A stretch of DNA of 34,738 nucleotides. Origin: Paenibacillus sp. GM2. GTDB taxonomy: Bacteria > Bacillota > Bacilli > Paenibacillales > Paenibacillaceae. Of this stretch, positions 1 to 8,310 are shown one piece after another. Location: positions 523,940 through 558,677 of the forward strand of contig NZ_LN831277.1 in assembly GCF_900069005.2 (NCBI RefSeq). Direction: 5' to 3'. How positions within the stretch are numbered: the stretch's first letter is position 1; each line of letters begins with the position of its first letter. The position numbers and the translations under genes are program-made. Under the pieces are notes generated by a model. It was not told the DNA's origin and searched no databases. It was given only the letters and a program-made list of their open reading frames with translations.

Positions 1-1224
1 CTGCGCGGCAGCGCTGAGGCCGTGCCGCCTCCGGCGGGCGGCACGGAAGGGACCCCCACCAGGTCCCTGCTGGACCGGTGGGGGCTGAGCCCTGCGCAGC
101 GCGATGCGGCTTCCGCCGCGCTGCAGTTCCTGGCGCAGCTACAGATCGCGCCAGCCTCCAGAGCGGCCTCCCGTCATGTGCTCCGTAACAGCAAGTTCAC
201 AAGCCCCGGTCGCCTATTCCAGAGCAGAGATCGCTCCCTTCCTCGCTTTCTGCTCTGGGCTGTGACCGGGGCAGGCAAGACCGAGATGATATTTCCGCTT
301 ATCCATTACACATTGAGCGATGGTGGCACAGTACTTGTGGCTACACCAAGACGGGACGTTGTATTGGAGCTGGCGCCGCGCATTAGCAAGGCTTTTCCAG
401 AGGAGAAAATTGCTGTTCTCTATGGCGGTAGTACACAGCGCTGGGAAGAAGCCAGGCTTATTTTGGCTACAACACATCAACTCATGCGTTTTTATCATGC
501 ATTTGATCTCGCCATCATCGATGAACTGGATGCATTTCCTTACCACAATGATCCGATGCTTGCTTTTGCCGCCAAAGAATCCTGCAAAGACACCGGGCGA
601 TTCATCTTCCTGTCGGCTACCCCGCCTGCGCAAATGCAGCGGGAAGTACGTCAAGGCAGATTGGCACATGCTAAGGTTCCAGCACGGTTCCATGGTCATC
701 CGCTGCCCGTACCGCGTCGGATCCGGATCGAATCGATGGAGGACTGTCTTCGCCGCCGCTCTCTCCCATCTGCTCTGACGGCTTCGTTAGAACAATCGGT
801 TGATCGAGGGGCACAGATCTTTATCTTCGTGTCCCGAATTCGGCATATCCAGCCTCTAACTGGACTGCTGAGAAGGCATTTTTCGAGCGTACCAATTGAA
901 GGTACTTCATCACAGGATGTTTCGCGTGCGGAGAAGGTGCTTGATTTCAGGGCAGCAAAGACGCGCGTACTAGTGACTACTACGATTTTGGAACGAGGGG
1001 TTACTGTACCGAAGAGTGATGTCTTTATTTTGGATGCGGACAGCGATCTGTTCGATGAGGCCTCACTCGTCCAGATGGCAGGCCGGGCTGGCAGATCGAA
1101 GGATGATCCGGCAGGAAGGGTCTGGTTCGCTTCTCTAGAATGGACCCGGTCGCAGCGTGGAGCAGTGCGGCAGATCCGTGCTATGAATGCCATAGCCCGC
1201 AAAAAGGGCTTCTTACATTTATAG
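1..1224 (+). CDS. comFA: ComFA-like DNA helicase/translocase, 5' partial
   Basis: Superfamily 2 ATPase of the ComFA type, which drives single-stranded DNA uptake across the membrane during competence. Seen: Walker A GAGKTE, a DELD Walker B box about 80 residues later, a SATPP motif III, and a QMAGRAGR motif VI near the C terminus. The frame is open back to base 1, and the GTG at 22 has no clear Shine-Dalgarno, so the gene very probably begins upstream; the four-cysteine zinc finger usual in ComFA would lie in the missing part. The first 150 bases are much more GC-rich than the rest. comFC follows on the same strand but 430 bp away. PriA-like helicases share these motifs, but the comFC neighbour favours ComFA. 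Confidence 0.85.
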   Translation: MRGSAEAVPPPAGGTEGTPTRSLLDRWGLSPAQRDAASAALQFLAQLQIAPASRAASRHVLRNSKFTSPGRLFQSRDRSLPRFLLWAVTGAGKTEMIFPLIHYTLSDGGTVLVATPRRDVVLELAPRISKAFPEEKIAVLYGGSTQRWEEARLILATTHQLMRFYHAFDLAIIDELDAFPYHNDPMLAFAAKESCKDTGRFIFLSATPPAQMQREVRQGRLAHAKVPARFHGHPLPVPRRIRIESMEDCLRRRSLPSALTASLEQSVDRGAQIFIFVSRIRHIQPLTGLLRRHFSSVPIEGTSSQDVSRAEKVLDFRAAKTRVLVTTTILERGVTVPKSDVFILDADSDLFDEASLVQMAGRAGRSKDDPAGRVWFASLEWTRSQRGAVRQIRAMNAIARKKGFLHL

Positions 1225-1658
1225 CAGCGATTCACATAGCTTCAGCATGCTGGATCCTAACGCATCATTGACCTTGTTACAGCACTTGATTATTCTGCTC
1301 CGTCTGCTGGAGGAGATATCAAATTGACCACCAAGCCGATTATTGACGGAAGAGAACCAAAATCTATTAATAGTTGTATTAAGTACACTTATATTTTGGA
1401 TAAGAGAGGGTGGCAGGAGAATAGTTGGATTTCATACAGCTAAGTTTCTACATTTGAGTGAAGGTAGGGGTTATACAAATTTAAATATATTTTTATATCT
1501 ATTTCCCCGTTATGTGGAGAAAGTCCGAATTTAGTTGTGTGACTTACAGTTATTTAGAAGGACAAGACAGCCAGCCTTCTGAAAATGTGGGTATGAGTGC
1601 CTCACAAATTTTTATATTTACATAAGAAAATATCATTTTCATAGAACGAGGTGAAGAT
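1225..1658. other. Non-coding gap between comFA and comFC
   Basis: About 430 bp with no gene I can support. The only ORF of note (TTG start at 1343, 63 codons) has no Shine-Dalgarno and no family resemblance. A short CAGCATGCTG palindrome near 1243 lacks a T-tract. No ComFB-like frame is visible, although B. subtilis has comFB here. The composition drifts AT-rich toward 1500-1640. Confidence 0.5.
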
Positions 1659-2471
1659 ATGTCTTGGAAGGACTTATTAGTCACTCCGGTCCATCAATGG
1701 CTGGCTCCCTCGGTTGGAAGCTGTCTGACCTGTGGGAAGATGATTCGCGCTGGGGGCTGTGGGGTCAAAGGCTTTTCACAAATTTGTACTGTATGCTATA
1801 AGCTGATTCCCTGGATTACTGTACCCCGTTGCCAGGTATGCGGAAGGGCGGTGGGCTGTCCGGATTGCAGCAGAGCTGGTCAGGGGACGAGGAACTTTCT
1901 AATGAACCGGAGCGCGGTTCAATATAATGCAGCGATGCGCGAATGGTTGGCGCAATATAAGTTTCGGGGGAATGAATCGCTGGGGCCGCTGCTGGCGCAG
2001 ATGATGACATATGCGCTGAGGGCCATGCTCGAGGAGTTAAGGGTGAAATCGGCAGTTCCGAAGCATCTCTTCGATATAGTGACATTTGTTCCCGTGAGTG
2101 AGGAACGTATGCTAGAACGAGGGTTCAATCAATCTAGAACTCTAGCTTATGGAGCAGCAAGGGGAGCTAAAACTCCGGTATTAGAACTGCTTGGGCGCTC
2201 CCGACATACTGAGAAACAGAGCTCCAGGAACAGAAGGCAAAGACTCATGGATTTGAATGGAGTATTTGATCCGTTACCTGATGCCGTAGATAAGCTAGAG
2301 GAATATCTGCTATCCAAGCATTTGGTCCAGCGTCCCGTCCGTCTACTGCTGATTGATGATGTGTATACCACGGGAAGCACAATCGATATCTGTGCGTCGG
2401 TTTTACATCGTATTTGCCGGGAACGGGGGCATTCTGCCGAGGTTTACAGTTTGACTTGGGCGCGTTCGTAG
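1659..2471 (+). CDS. comFC: ComFC family protein (zinc finger plus phosphoribosyltransferase fold)
   Basis: A 270-residue competence protein of the ComFC/GntX family. The N-terminal 75 residues contain several cysteine pairs (C22/C25, C43/C46, C58/C61, C68/C70) typical of a zinc ribbon. The C-terminal half is a type I phosphoribosyltransferase fold with the PRPP loop LLLIDDVYTTGSTI at about residues 229-242. The family is needed for DNA uptake and is thought to act with ComFA on incoming single strands. The start ATG is preceded by GAGGTGAAG at good spacing. It is somewhat longer than B. subtilis ComFC (about 229 residues). No terminator is evident before the repeat that follows. Confidence 0.9.
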   Translation: MSWKDLLVTPVHQWLAPSVGSCLTCGKMIRAGGCGVKGFSQICTVCYKLIPWITVPRCQVCGRAVGCPDCSRAGQGTRNFLMNRSAVQYNAAMREWLAQYKFRGNESLGPLLAQMMTYALRAMLEELRVKSAVPKHLFDIVTFVPVSEERMLERGFNQSRTLAYGAARGAKTPVLELLGRSRHTEKQSSRNRRQRLMDLNGVFDPLPDAVDKLEEYLLSKHLVQRPVRLLLIDDVYTTGSTIDICASVLHRICRERGHSAEVYSLTWARS

Positions 2472-2488
2472 GAATTTACCTAGATAGA

Positions 2489-2816
2489 GGTTGTTCAAAA
2501 ACTTTGCTATTAATAAGTAAACCTATTGAAATCATTCAAGGATGTGCAACCGCTAATCAAAGTTAGGTTTTCGTGCAATATAGAATTCCATCAACTCCGC
2601 CGATAACCAATAAAATTTTATATTTTACATGAAGTAACACAAAAAGTTTATTCGAAATTGAAACTTAAATTCAGATAAAGGGTTGCAAAGTCATTCCCTA
2701 CGGAAACATCTCAGAAGCTCACGTACAAACTATAAAAATACGGTTCTTCAAAAACGTGTAGATTCGTTTCGAATACCCAGATTTACCCATCTCATGCTGA
2801 AAATTGAAATTTTAGA
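2489..2816 (+). repeat. MITE-like intergenic repeat, copy A (degenerate)
   Basis: Begins GGTTGTTCAAAAA and contains the core ACGGAAACATCTCAG (2700-2714) followed by CTCACGTACAAACT; it ends near GCTGAAAATTGAAATTTTAGAA. The same order of blocks occurs on the minus strand at 27193-27444 and 32759-32966. This copy is the most AT-rich and decayed. It fills most of the gap between comFC and yvyF. Confidence 0.6.
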
Positions 2817-2941
2817 ATATACACTAATAAGGGCGCGAAATATTTATTTTCTGGAAGAAGAGTGAGAGAAAGGGATGGACGAAACTTGTCTGATCATGTA
2901 ATCTAACATCAGATGATGATTTCTGAAGGGAAGAGAAAGAG

Positions 2942-3370
2942 ATGGATATGAATCTTGGGAATTGTCCGCGTTGTGGAAGGTTGTTTGCCAAAAATTTCAG
3001 AGACCTCTGTCCTTCTTGTATGAAAGATATAGAAGCGGAGTACGAAAAATGTCTCGAATATTTGCGTGAGCATAAGTCAGCCACGATGATTGAGTTGTCT
3101 GAGGCAACAGATGTCACAACCAGGCAAATTACGAAATTCATTAAAGAGGGGCGCATCTCGATTGCGAATAACCCGAATATGATGTATCCGTGTGAAGTGT
3201 GCGGAGTCTTGATCTATGAAGGCAATATGTGTGATAGCTGCCGGAACCGTCTAGCCCGTGACATAAGCGCAGCGGCCAGAGAAGAACAGGCCAAAGCTGC
3301 TAATCAGGAGGATCGTCGTAATGGAGGCGCATATGGGGTTGTCGACAAATTTCGGGCGCCAGAACGCTGA
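2942..3370 (+). CDS. yvyF: YvyF-like flagellar operon zinc-ribbon protein
   Basis: A 142-residue protein matching the flagellar-operon family found between comF and flgM (YvyF in B. subtilis). Seen: an N-terminal zinc ribbon with CPRC and CPSC (C8, C11, C23, C26), a helix-turn-helix-like stretch around residues 45-75, and a second pair of CxxC motifs (PCEVC and MCDSC), giving two possible zinc sites. It may be a regulator of motility or competence; the molecular role is not established. The start ATG follows GGGAAGAG; a second ATG at 2948 is possible. A terminator hairpin follows at 3441, so flgM has its own promoter. Confidence 0.8.
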   Translation: MDMNLGNCPRCGRLFAKNFRDLCPSCMKDIEAEYEKCLEYLREHKSATMIELSEATDVTTRQITKFIKEGRISIANNPNMMYPCEVCGVLIYEGNMCDSCRNRLARDISAAAREEQAKAANQEDRRNGGAYGVVDKFRAPER

Positions 3371-3419
3371 AAACCCTGATATTATGGCATAATATTCTTT
3401 ATAAACCAATGGTTCGCTA

Positions 3420-3447
3420 TAAAATAAGTACGAACTTACGCCGATAA
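3420..3447 (+). promoter_or_regulatory. Sigma-D promoter for flgM
   Basis: TAAA at 3420-3423, a 16-nt spacer, then GCCGATAA at 3440-3447. This agrees with the sigma-D (FliA) consensus TAAA-N15-GCCGATAT. flgM starts 50 bp downstream, as expected for autoregulated anti-sigma-D. The -10 box is also the left arm of the terminator listed next. Confidence 0.75.
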
Positions 3448-3473
3448 ACTTATTAAAGATTATCGGTTTTTTT
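3441..3473 (+). terminator. Rho-independent terminator after yvyF
   Basis: Stem CCGATAA (3441-3447) pairs with TTATCGG (3460-3466), followed by seven T residues. The stem is only 7 bp with a 12-nt loop, so it may be leaky. Confidence 0.6.
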
Positions 3474-3496
3474 ATTTGGAAAGAAAGGTGAAGCCC

Positions 3497-3781
3497 ATGA
3501 AAATTAATGATACCGGACGGGTAGGCGCCATAAATAACTATCAACGTCAGTACGAGGCCGGGCGTAAAGGATTAGATCATAAATCGCGGCGCAAAGACGA
3601 ATTATCTATTTCCACAGCAGGCATGGAATTATTGAAAGCCCAGGAGAGTGCACAGTCGCCGGAACGTATGAAGCGGATCGAGGAGCTGAAGGAGCAGGTC
3701 TCCACAGGAACTTACCATGTAGACGCCGGCAAGCTTGCTGAGAAGCTTCTTCCATACTTTAAGTCTTACACCGAGAACTAG
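3497..3781 (+). CDS. flgM: Anti-sigma-D factor FlgM
   Basis: A 94-residue FlgM. The protein opens MKINDTGRV and carries the helical C-terminal half (RMKRIEELKEQVSTGTYHVDAGKLAEKLL) by which FlgM clamps sigma-D. It blocks late flagellar transcription until it is secreted through the completed hook-basal body. The ATG at 3497 is chosen over an upstream TTG at 3476 because AAAGGTGAAG sits 5-8 nt before it and the family normally begins MKI. Length matches the family (about 90 residues). It lies under its own sigma-D promoter and 9 bp before flgN. Confidence 0.92.
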   Translation: MKINDTGRVGAINNYQRQYEAGRKGLDHKSRRKDELSISTAGMELLKAQESAQSPERMKRIEELKEQVSTGTYHVDAGKLAEKLLPYFKSYTEN

Positions 3782-3790
3782 GGGGTAGCT

Positions 3791-4294
3791 ATGGCAGAGA
3801 TCGAAGTATTGATTGGTTCGTTGGATGATCTAAGTGAGCAGTACGATATTTTGCTCGATATCATGCAGCAGAAGAAAGCCGCCATTATTGCGAATAATTA
3901 CGATGATTTGGTGCAGGTCTTGTCGAGAGAATCGAAATTAGTCAAAGGAATTCAATCCAGAGAAGAACAGATTCAATCCTCTGCACATCAATTTTTGCAG
4001 TCCAAGGGAATCAAATCAAGGTTGGAGCTTACCATTACGGATATTCTCCGCTTAGTGTTCGATCCTGAAGAGAAGCAGAAACTTGCTTCCAGCCAACAGC
4101 GGATTAATGGACAGCTTGAGAAGCTCAAGCGAACCAACGAATTGAACCAAGAATTGATTGGACAATCACTCCAATTTATCGAATTTTCTCTGAATTTGAT
4201 GTCTGGCGGGTTTGACGAGGAGAGTACCTATGCACCCCCGCAAAGTCAGGAGAAGAAAACTTCATCTCGTAGCAGTTTCGATATCAGAACATAA
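3791..4294 (+). CDS. flgN: FlgN-like flagellar export chaperone
   Basis: A 167-residue, almost wholly helical and charged protein in the position of B. subtilis YvyG (FlgN), between flgM and flgK. FlgN chaperones the hook-filament junction proteins FlgK and FlgL and delivers them to the export gate in the cytoplasm. The start ATG follows TAGGGGGTAGCT, a strong Shine-Dalgarno that abuts the flgM stop, consistent with translational coupling. The last 25 residues are polar and Ser/Gln/Lys-rich. Sequence conservation in this family is low, so the call leans on length, helicity and position. Confidence 0.8.
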   Translation: MAEIEVLIGSLDDLSEQYDILLDIMQQKKAAIIANNYDDLVQVLSRESKLVKGIQSREEQIQSSAHQFLQSKGIKSRLELTITDILRLVFDPEEKQKLASSQQRINGQLEKLKRTNELNQELIGQSLQFIEFSLNLMSGGFDEESTYAPPQSQEKKTSSRSSFDIRT

Positions 4295-4326
4295 CAAATC
4301 AAGCTTTTAATTAAAGGAGAATGATC

Positions 4327-5904
4327 ATGACCTCCACTTTTCACGGAATAGAGACAAGCAAGCGCGCATTGTTCGTAAATACAACCTCCATGCAGACGCT
4401 GGGACATAATATTGCGAATGCAGGCACAGACGGTTATAGCCGTCAGAGAGTCAATCAGACAGAAGCCAGACCGATCTGGGCGATGGGAATGACCAAGAGT
4501 CAGCAGCCTGGACAGATCGGTACTGGTGTAGAGTACGGGAGTATTACACGTATTCGGGACAGTTTCCTGGATACGCAGTTCCGTCGTGAGAATCAGTACT
4601 TGGGTTCTTGGGAAGTGTTGAATTCGACCATGGTGTCCATTCAGAATATTTTGAATGAGCCTTCAGGCAGCGGACTCAGTAAAGTCATGGACGATTTCTG
4701 GAATTCATGGGAGACATTGAACAGTGACCCTTCTTTGCTAAGTGCCCGTGTTGCCGTCGCTGGGGCGGCTAGTAATCTCGTGGATACACTGCAGCATGTC
4801 GGTGAATCGCTAACAAATCTGACAAATGATATTAATTCAAGTATTGATAAGAAAGTGCAAGAGGCGAACAACATTATCGATAATATCGCTCGTTTGAATG
4901 TACTTATTCGTGATAATGAGAGCTTCGGCGATCATGCGAATGATTACCGGGACCAAAGGGATTTGTTGATCGATAAGTTATCTACCATAGTCGATGTTCA
5001 GTCTACCGAGAACGAAGTAGGTGTCGTTAGCATCACAGCTGCAGGGGTGCAGTTGCTGGATGGAGGTGACGAACCGGCTGCTTATCTTACGGCAGCTAAT
5101 GCGGCTACTGCTACAGCCGGGCAATTGAGCGGATACAATGCCTCGTTGCAAGAAACTCAGCTGATCCGGGATCAGCTGAATGCCATGGTCAGCACACTAG
5201 CAACGGGCGATGTGAAAGTTACTTTAAGTAATGGGTATGTGACTTCGAATGTAATGACAGCATTGAATGATGTTACTTTGTCGGATGGTACAGTCGTGAC
5301 GGCTGGACAGAATATTCCAGCCGGCTCTCAAATTGCTTCCCCTATGGAGATCATGGTTAAGGGCTTCAACGGTCTGCATGAGCTCGGGTATACATTGACA
5401 GAGCCAACTACTTCAGGCATTCCGTTCTTTGTATCCAATAGCGGCAACTTTACGATTGATGATATTAAGGTGAATCCAGAGATTCTTAAAGATACGAATA
5501 AAATAGCGGCTTCGTCTAAATTTGAAAGTAAGAACGGTGTGAATGTAGCGATTCGTGGTAACAGCGATATTGCTAATGCCCTAACCAGTTTACGAGACGC
5601 TTTGTTCACATTCCCTGCTGAATTGACTTCTTTATCCAAAGGTTCCACGGACGACTATTTCCGCGCTCTTGTCGGCGATCTGGGAATTCGGGCCAGCAAC
5701 ACAGAGCGGAACTTCGAGAATCAGCAGAGCCTGGCTGATAATTTGCAAATTCAGAGACAATCGGTAAGTGGCGTATCGCTCGATGAGGAGTTCGCAGACA
5801 TGATTCGCTTCCAGCAAGCGTATAATGCAGCGGCCCGCAATATGACGACCGTAGATGAAATGCTCGACCGGGTCATTAACCAAATGGGCGTAGTTGGCCG
5901 CTAA
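4327..5904 (+). CDS. flgK: Flagellar hook-associated protein FlgK (HAP1)
   Basis: A 525-residue hook-filament junction protein. The N terminus has the rod/hook family signature (FHGIETSKRALFVNTTSM, then NIANAGTDGYSRQRV), and the C terminus has the matching D0 helix ending FQQAYNAAARNMTTVDEML. Both ends form the coiled-coil D0 domain in the axial structure; the middle (about 110-430) is the variable exposed part. Start: ATG 4327 lies 7 nt after AAAGGAGA, whereas ATG 4321 is too close to it. FlgK is secreted through the type III export apparatus with the help of FlgN. It is slightly longer than the 507 residues of B. subtilis. Confidence 0.96.
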   Translation: MTSTFHGIETSKRALFVNTTSMQTLGHNIANAGTDGYSRQRVNQTEARPIWAMGMTKSQQPGQIGTGVEYGSITRIRDSFLDTQFRRENQYLGSWEVLNSTMVSIQNILNEPSGSGLSKVMDDFWNSWETLNSDPSLLSARVAVAGAASNLVDTLQHVGESLTNLTNDINSSIDKKVQEANNIIDNIARLNVLIRDNESFGDHANDYRDQRDLLIDKLSTIVDVQSTENEVGVVSITAAGVQLLDGGDEPAAYLTAANAATATAGQLSGYNASLQETQLIRDQLNAMVSTLATGDVKVTLSNGYVTSNVMTALNDVTLSDGTVVTAGQNIPAGSQIASPMEIMVKGFNGLHELGYTLTEPTTSGIPFFVSNSGNFTIDDIKVNPEILKDTNKIAASSKFESKNGVNVAIRGNSDIANALTSLRDALFTFPAELTSLSKGSTDDYFRALVGDLGIRASNTERNFENQQSLADNLQIQRQSVSGVSLDEEFADMIRFQQAYNAAARNMTTVDEMLDRVINQMGVVGR

Positions 5905-5923
5905 TTAGGAGGGATATACTAAG

Positions 5924-6811
5924 ATGCGCGTAACAGGATCAATGCAAAATCTACAGCTGCTAAAAAACCTGCGGAATATTAATACATCGATGACGGAAGG
6001 CCAGCAGCAGCTGGCGACAGGACAAAAAATCAGTAAACCTAGTGACAATCCCGTAGGCGTAACCTACCAAATGCGCTACGATACGGACTTGGCCAGAAGC
6101 GATGTCTTCCTGTCCAATGCCAATACAGGCTACGAAATTCTCTCCACCATGGACTCGTTGCTGCAGCAATCGTCTGATGTTCTCAAACGTGCGAGAACTC
6201 TCGCACTACAAGCTAGTAATGGTACTTACGATGATCAACAGCGGAAAACTATTGCAGCCGAGATCAGGCAGCTTAAAGAGCAAATGGTGACGATCGGCAA
6301 CAGTACGTATAACGGAAAGTACTTATTTAATGGACAGAAGACAGATCAGGCTCCTTATACAGTAGATGGAGCGGCAAATGATCAGACAGATCCTGGGCAG
6401 TTTTACTTGAATGTCAGCCCTGCTGTAAAAGTGCCTGTAAGTATTACTGGTGAGGCTGTGTTTGGTCAGGCGGGAACTGATAATGCGTTTAAGGTTTTAG
6501 ATGACCTCGCAGACGCCTTAGACAGTAATAATATCTCAGGAATATCAGCAAGCCTGGATAAGATTGACGCAACAGCAGATAAATTAGCAGTTAGTTGGGC
6601 GGAAATAGGCGCTAGAATGAATCGATTTGAATTAATGCAAAATCGGATAACGAATGAACAAGTGAACTTACAGGCTCAGCGAGCTGATGTAGCAGATGTT
6701 GATTTCGCTTCCGGGATCATGGACTTAAAAATGAAGGAAAATGTCCTTCAAGCTGCATTATCAACGGGAGCAAGGATTATGCAAACCTCGTTGATTGATT
6801 TCATGAGGTAA
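5924..6811 (+). CDS. flgL: Flagellar hook-associated protein FlgL (HAP3)
   Basis: A 295-residue junction protein joining FlgK to the filament. The flagellin-like N terminus (MRVTGSMQNLQLLKNLRNI, then MTEGQQQLATGQKISKPSDNPVG) and the C-terminal D0 helix (NVLQAALSTGARIMQTSLIDFM) are both present. The ATG follows TAGGAGGGATATACTAAG. It is 19 bp from flgK and belongs to the flgM operon. A weak 7-bp hairpin (6810-6828) overlaps the stop codon but lacks a convincing T-tract. Length matches B. subtilis FlgL (298). Confidence 0.95.
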   Translation: MRVTGSMQNLQLLKNLRNINTSMTEGQQQLATGQKISKPSDNPVGVTYQMRYDTDLARSDVFLSNANTGYEILSTMDSLLQQSSDVLKRARTLALQASNGTYDDQQRKTIAAEIRQLKEQMVTIGNSTYNGKYLFNGQKTDQAPYTVDGAANDQTDPGQFYLNVSPAVKVPVSITGEAVFGQAGTDNAFKVLDDLADALDSNNISGISASLDKIDATADKLAVSWAEIGARMNRFELMQNRITNEQVNLQAQRADVADVDFASGIMDLKMKENVLQAALSTGARIMQTSLIDFMR

Positions 6812-6847
6812 TAGGTATGCAACCTATTTTAGAAGGGGGGGGCGGTA

Positions 6848-7246
6848 ATGCCGGGAATTCAACCTATATTATCTAGTGATTGGGGTAGTTATAGACCATC
6901 GGAAATTACCGTTCATCTCAAATCACCAGAAATGTCTACGGATTGGGCAAACGTGTTTGATGATCTAGGGTTAAAACGCCCACAATCATTGATGAGGGAA
7001 ATGGTTAATGGGGCACAAGTCGAGGTGCTACAAAATATTTCCTTAAAGGCACAAGAAGGTGATAGGGTAGCTAATGTTTCTTCGAGAGAGGGGAATGTGT
7101 TCGGTCATATCGCTCATGAACGATATATGCGGAAGGGCCAAAAGGAAGTAATAGTTGAAGCTCTTCCTAGACAAGGAGTAGTAATTGATTTTCGAATATA
7201 CCCTCCTGAAATTCAAGTCGATCCGAGAGGGGTACTTCCCAGATGA
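6848..7246 (+). CDS. yviE: YviE-like (DUF6470) flagellar-locus protein, short
   Basis: Occupies the yviE position between flgL and fliW. The visible family traits are the LGLKRPQSLMREM segment and the following EVLQNISLKAQEGDRVA helix, which resemble the DUF6470 core, and a C-terminal beta-rich stretch. Only 132 residues; from memory relatives are nearer 180-190, and the hydrophobic/proline repeats normally found at the N terminus are largely absent. FlgL ends just 37 bp upstream, so no upstream extension is possible. The Shine-Dalgarno is a run of eight G residues (6835-6842). Function unknown. The stop overlaps the fliW start (ATGA). Confidence 0.65.
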   Translation: MPGIQPILSSDWGSYRPSEITVHLKSPEMSTDWANVFDDLGLKRPQSLMREMVNGAQVEVLQNISLKAQEGDRVANVSSREGNVFGHIAHERYMRKGQKEVIVEALPRQGVVIDFRIYPPEIQVDPRGVLPR

Positions 7247-7668
7247 GGCAAATAATAAGTAAAGTTTATGGCTCGTTAAAACTCGATGATAGCCAAATAT
7301 ATACATTTGATTCAGAGGTAATTGGAATTGTTGATATCAAACAATATGCATTATTTCCAATGAAGGAGACTCCGTTTTTCGTACTGCATGCATTAGAACA
7401 AGAAGTAAGTTTCATTCTGCTTCCTTCACATGAAGCTCTTGAGAATTATAGTTTCCGTATTACAGATGATATTATTGAATTGCTTGAATTAAAGTCTCCA
7501 GAAGATTGCGGAGTTATGCTGATCGTAAATATTCAGGATAACGGATTGTTCGTAAATCTAATGGCTCCAGTACTGCTATCGCCTTATTCTCAGAAAGGAT
7601 GCCAGTATGTTATTAAGGATCAGGAGTTGCCAATCCGACACCCGCTCCAGATTAAGGGGGCCGATTAA
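7243..7668 (+). CDS. fliW: Flagellar assembly factor FliW
   Basis: A 141-residue FliW. Family features include the early FDSEVIGIVDIKQYALFPM stretch and the conserved core FVLHALEQEVSFILLP. FliW binds either flagellin or CsrA: free flagellin takes FliW away from CsrA, and CsrA then shuts off hag translation. The start ATG overlaps the yviE stop by 4 nt, with GAGAGGGG 10 nt before it. csrA begins immediately after the stop. The CsrA target is probably the hag leader at 10571-10611 in this same window. Confidence 0.93.
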   Translation: MRQIISKVYGSLKLDDSQIYTFDSEVIGIVDIKQYALFPMKETPFFVLHALEQEVSFILLPSHEALENYSFRITDDIIELLELKSPEDCGVMLIVNIQDNGLFVNLMAPVLLSPYSQKGCQYVIKDQELPIRHPLQIKGAD

Positions 7669-7908
7669 ATGTTGGTACTAAGACGCAAAATTGGTGAGAC
7701 CGTAATGATCGGGAATGATATACAGATACAAATTCTGGGAATCGAAGGCGACCAAATAAAACTTGGTTTTCTAGCTCCAAAGGATATTCAAATATTGAGA
7801 CAAGAATTGTACCAAGGTATCGTTGCCGAGAATATGGCAGCTAAGGAGCAGACTAGTCAATTACAGCAAGAACAAATCCTGAACCTGCTTAAAAATTTTA
7901 AAGTATAA
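7669..7908 (+). CDS. csrA: Carbon storage regulator CsrA
   Basis: A 79-residue RNA-binding translational repressor. The N terminus MLVLRRKIGETVMIG and the following beta strands (IQIQILGIEGDQIKLGF, PKDI) are the CsrA fold, which dimerises and binds GGA motifs in hairpin loops. The start ATG is directly after the fliW TAA, with AAGGGGG upstream inside fliW, so translation is coupled. The C-terminal Gln-rich helix, which in the Bacillus type takes part in FliW binding, is present. Its expected target is hag mRNA. Confidence 0.96.
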   Translation: MLVLRRKIGETVMIGNDIQIQILGIEGDQIKLGFLAPKDIQILRQELYQGIVAENMAAKEQTSQLQQEQILNLLKNFKV

Positions 7909-7932
7909 AAATATTTTTAAGGTAGGTATGAT

Positions 7933-8289
7933 ATGCAAATTAACCGTAATGATACGAGCCTAAGAGATCAAATGAGAACGAGCGAGTATAGCCCTATAAC
8001 TCAGTCGCCTAAGTCTGAAGAGATCTCGAATAAAGCAGAAGGAAATAACACTTTTACTCAGGAACAGCAGGATAAGTTTGAAGAACAAATCAAAAAGCTA
8101 AATGAGTCGATAGCATCCTCTGGCAAGGAATTAAAATTCAAGTATAATGAAGACGCTAAGCAGCTATATGTAGAGGTTCTAGACGCTAAGACTAAAGAAG
8201 TGGTTACGAGCTTACCTCCGGAGTTTTTAATTGATTTGTCTTTGAAAATGAAAGAAATGATAGGGGTATTTCTTGATAAACGTATATAA
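7933..8289 (+). CDS. flaG: FlaG family flagellar protein
   Basis: A 118-residue protein of the FlaG/YvyC family. The C-terminal half has the typical FlaG pattern: a helix (QDKFEEQIKKLNESI) followed by LKFKYNEDAKQLYVEVLDAKTKEVV and PPEFLIDLSLKMKEMIGVFLDKRI. FlaG proteins affect filament length or filament-cap assembly; the mechanism is unclear. The first 45 residues are disordered. The ATG follows AAGGTAGG. fliD lies 21 bp downstream, as in other Firmicutes. Confidence 0.88.
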   Translation: MQINRNDTSLRDQMRTSEYSPITQSPKSEEISNKAEGNNTFTQEQQDKFEEQIKKLNESIASSGKELKFKYNEDAKQLYVEVLDAKTKEVVTSLPPEFLIDLSLKMKEMIGVFLDKRI

Positions 8290-8310
8290 ACAATAGAAGA
8301 GGTGGAACAC

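Noticed and set aside
1343..1534. 63-codon ORF with a TTG start
   Set aside because: No Shine-Dalgarno, no recognisable domain, poor codon use.
2683..2865. 60-codon ORF between comFC and yvyF
   Set aside because: It lies mostly inside repeat copy A and starts with TTG without a ribosome site.
6810..6828. Hairpin AATAGGT/ACCTATT after flgL
   Set aside because: Only 7 weak pairs and four T residues; yviE and fliW must be read through it, so it is unlikely to be a real terminator.
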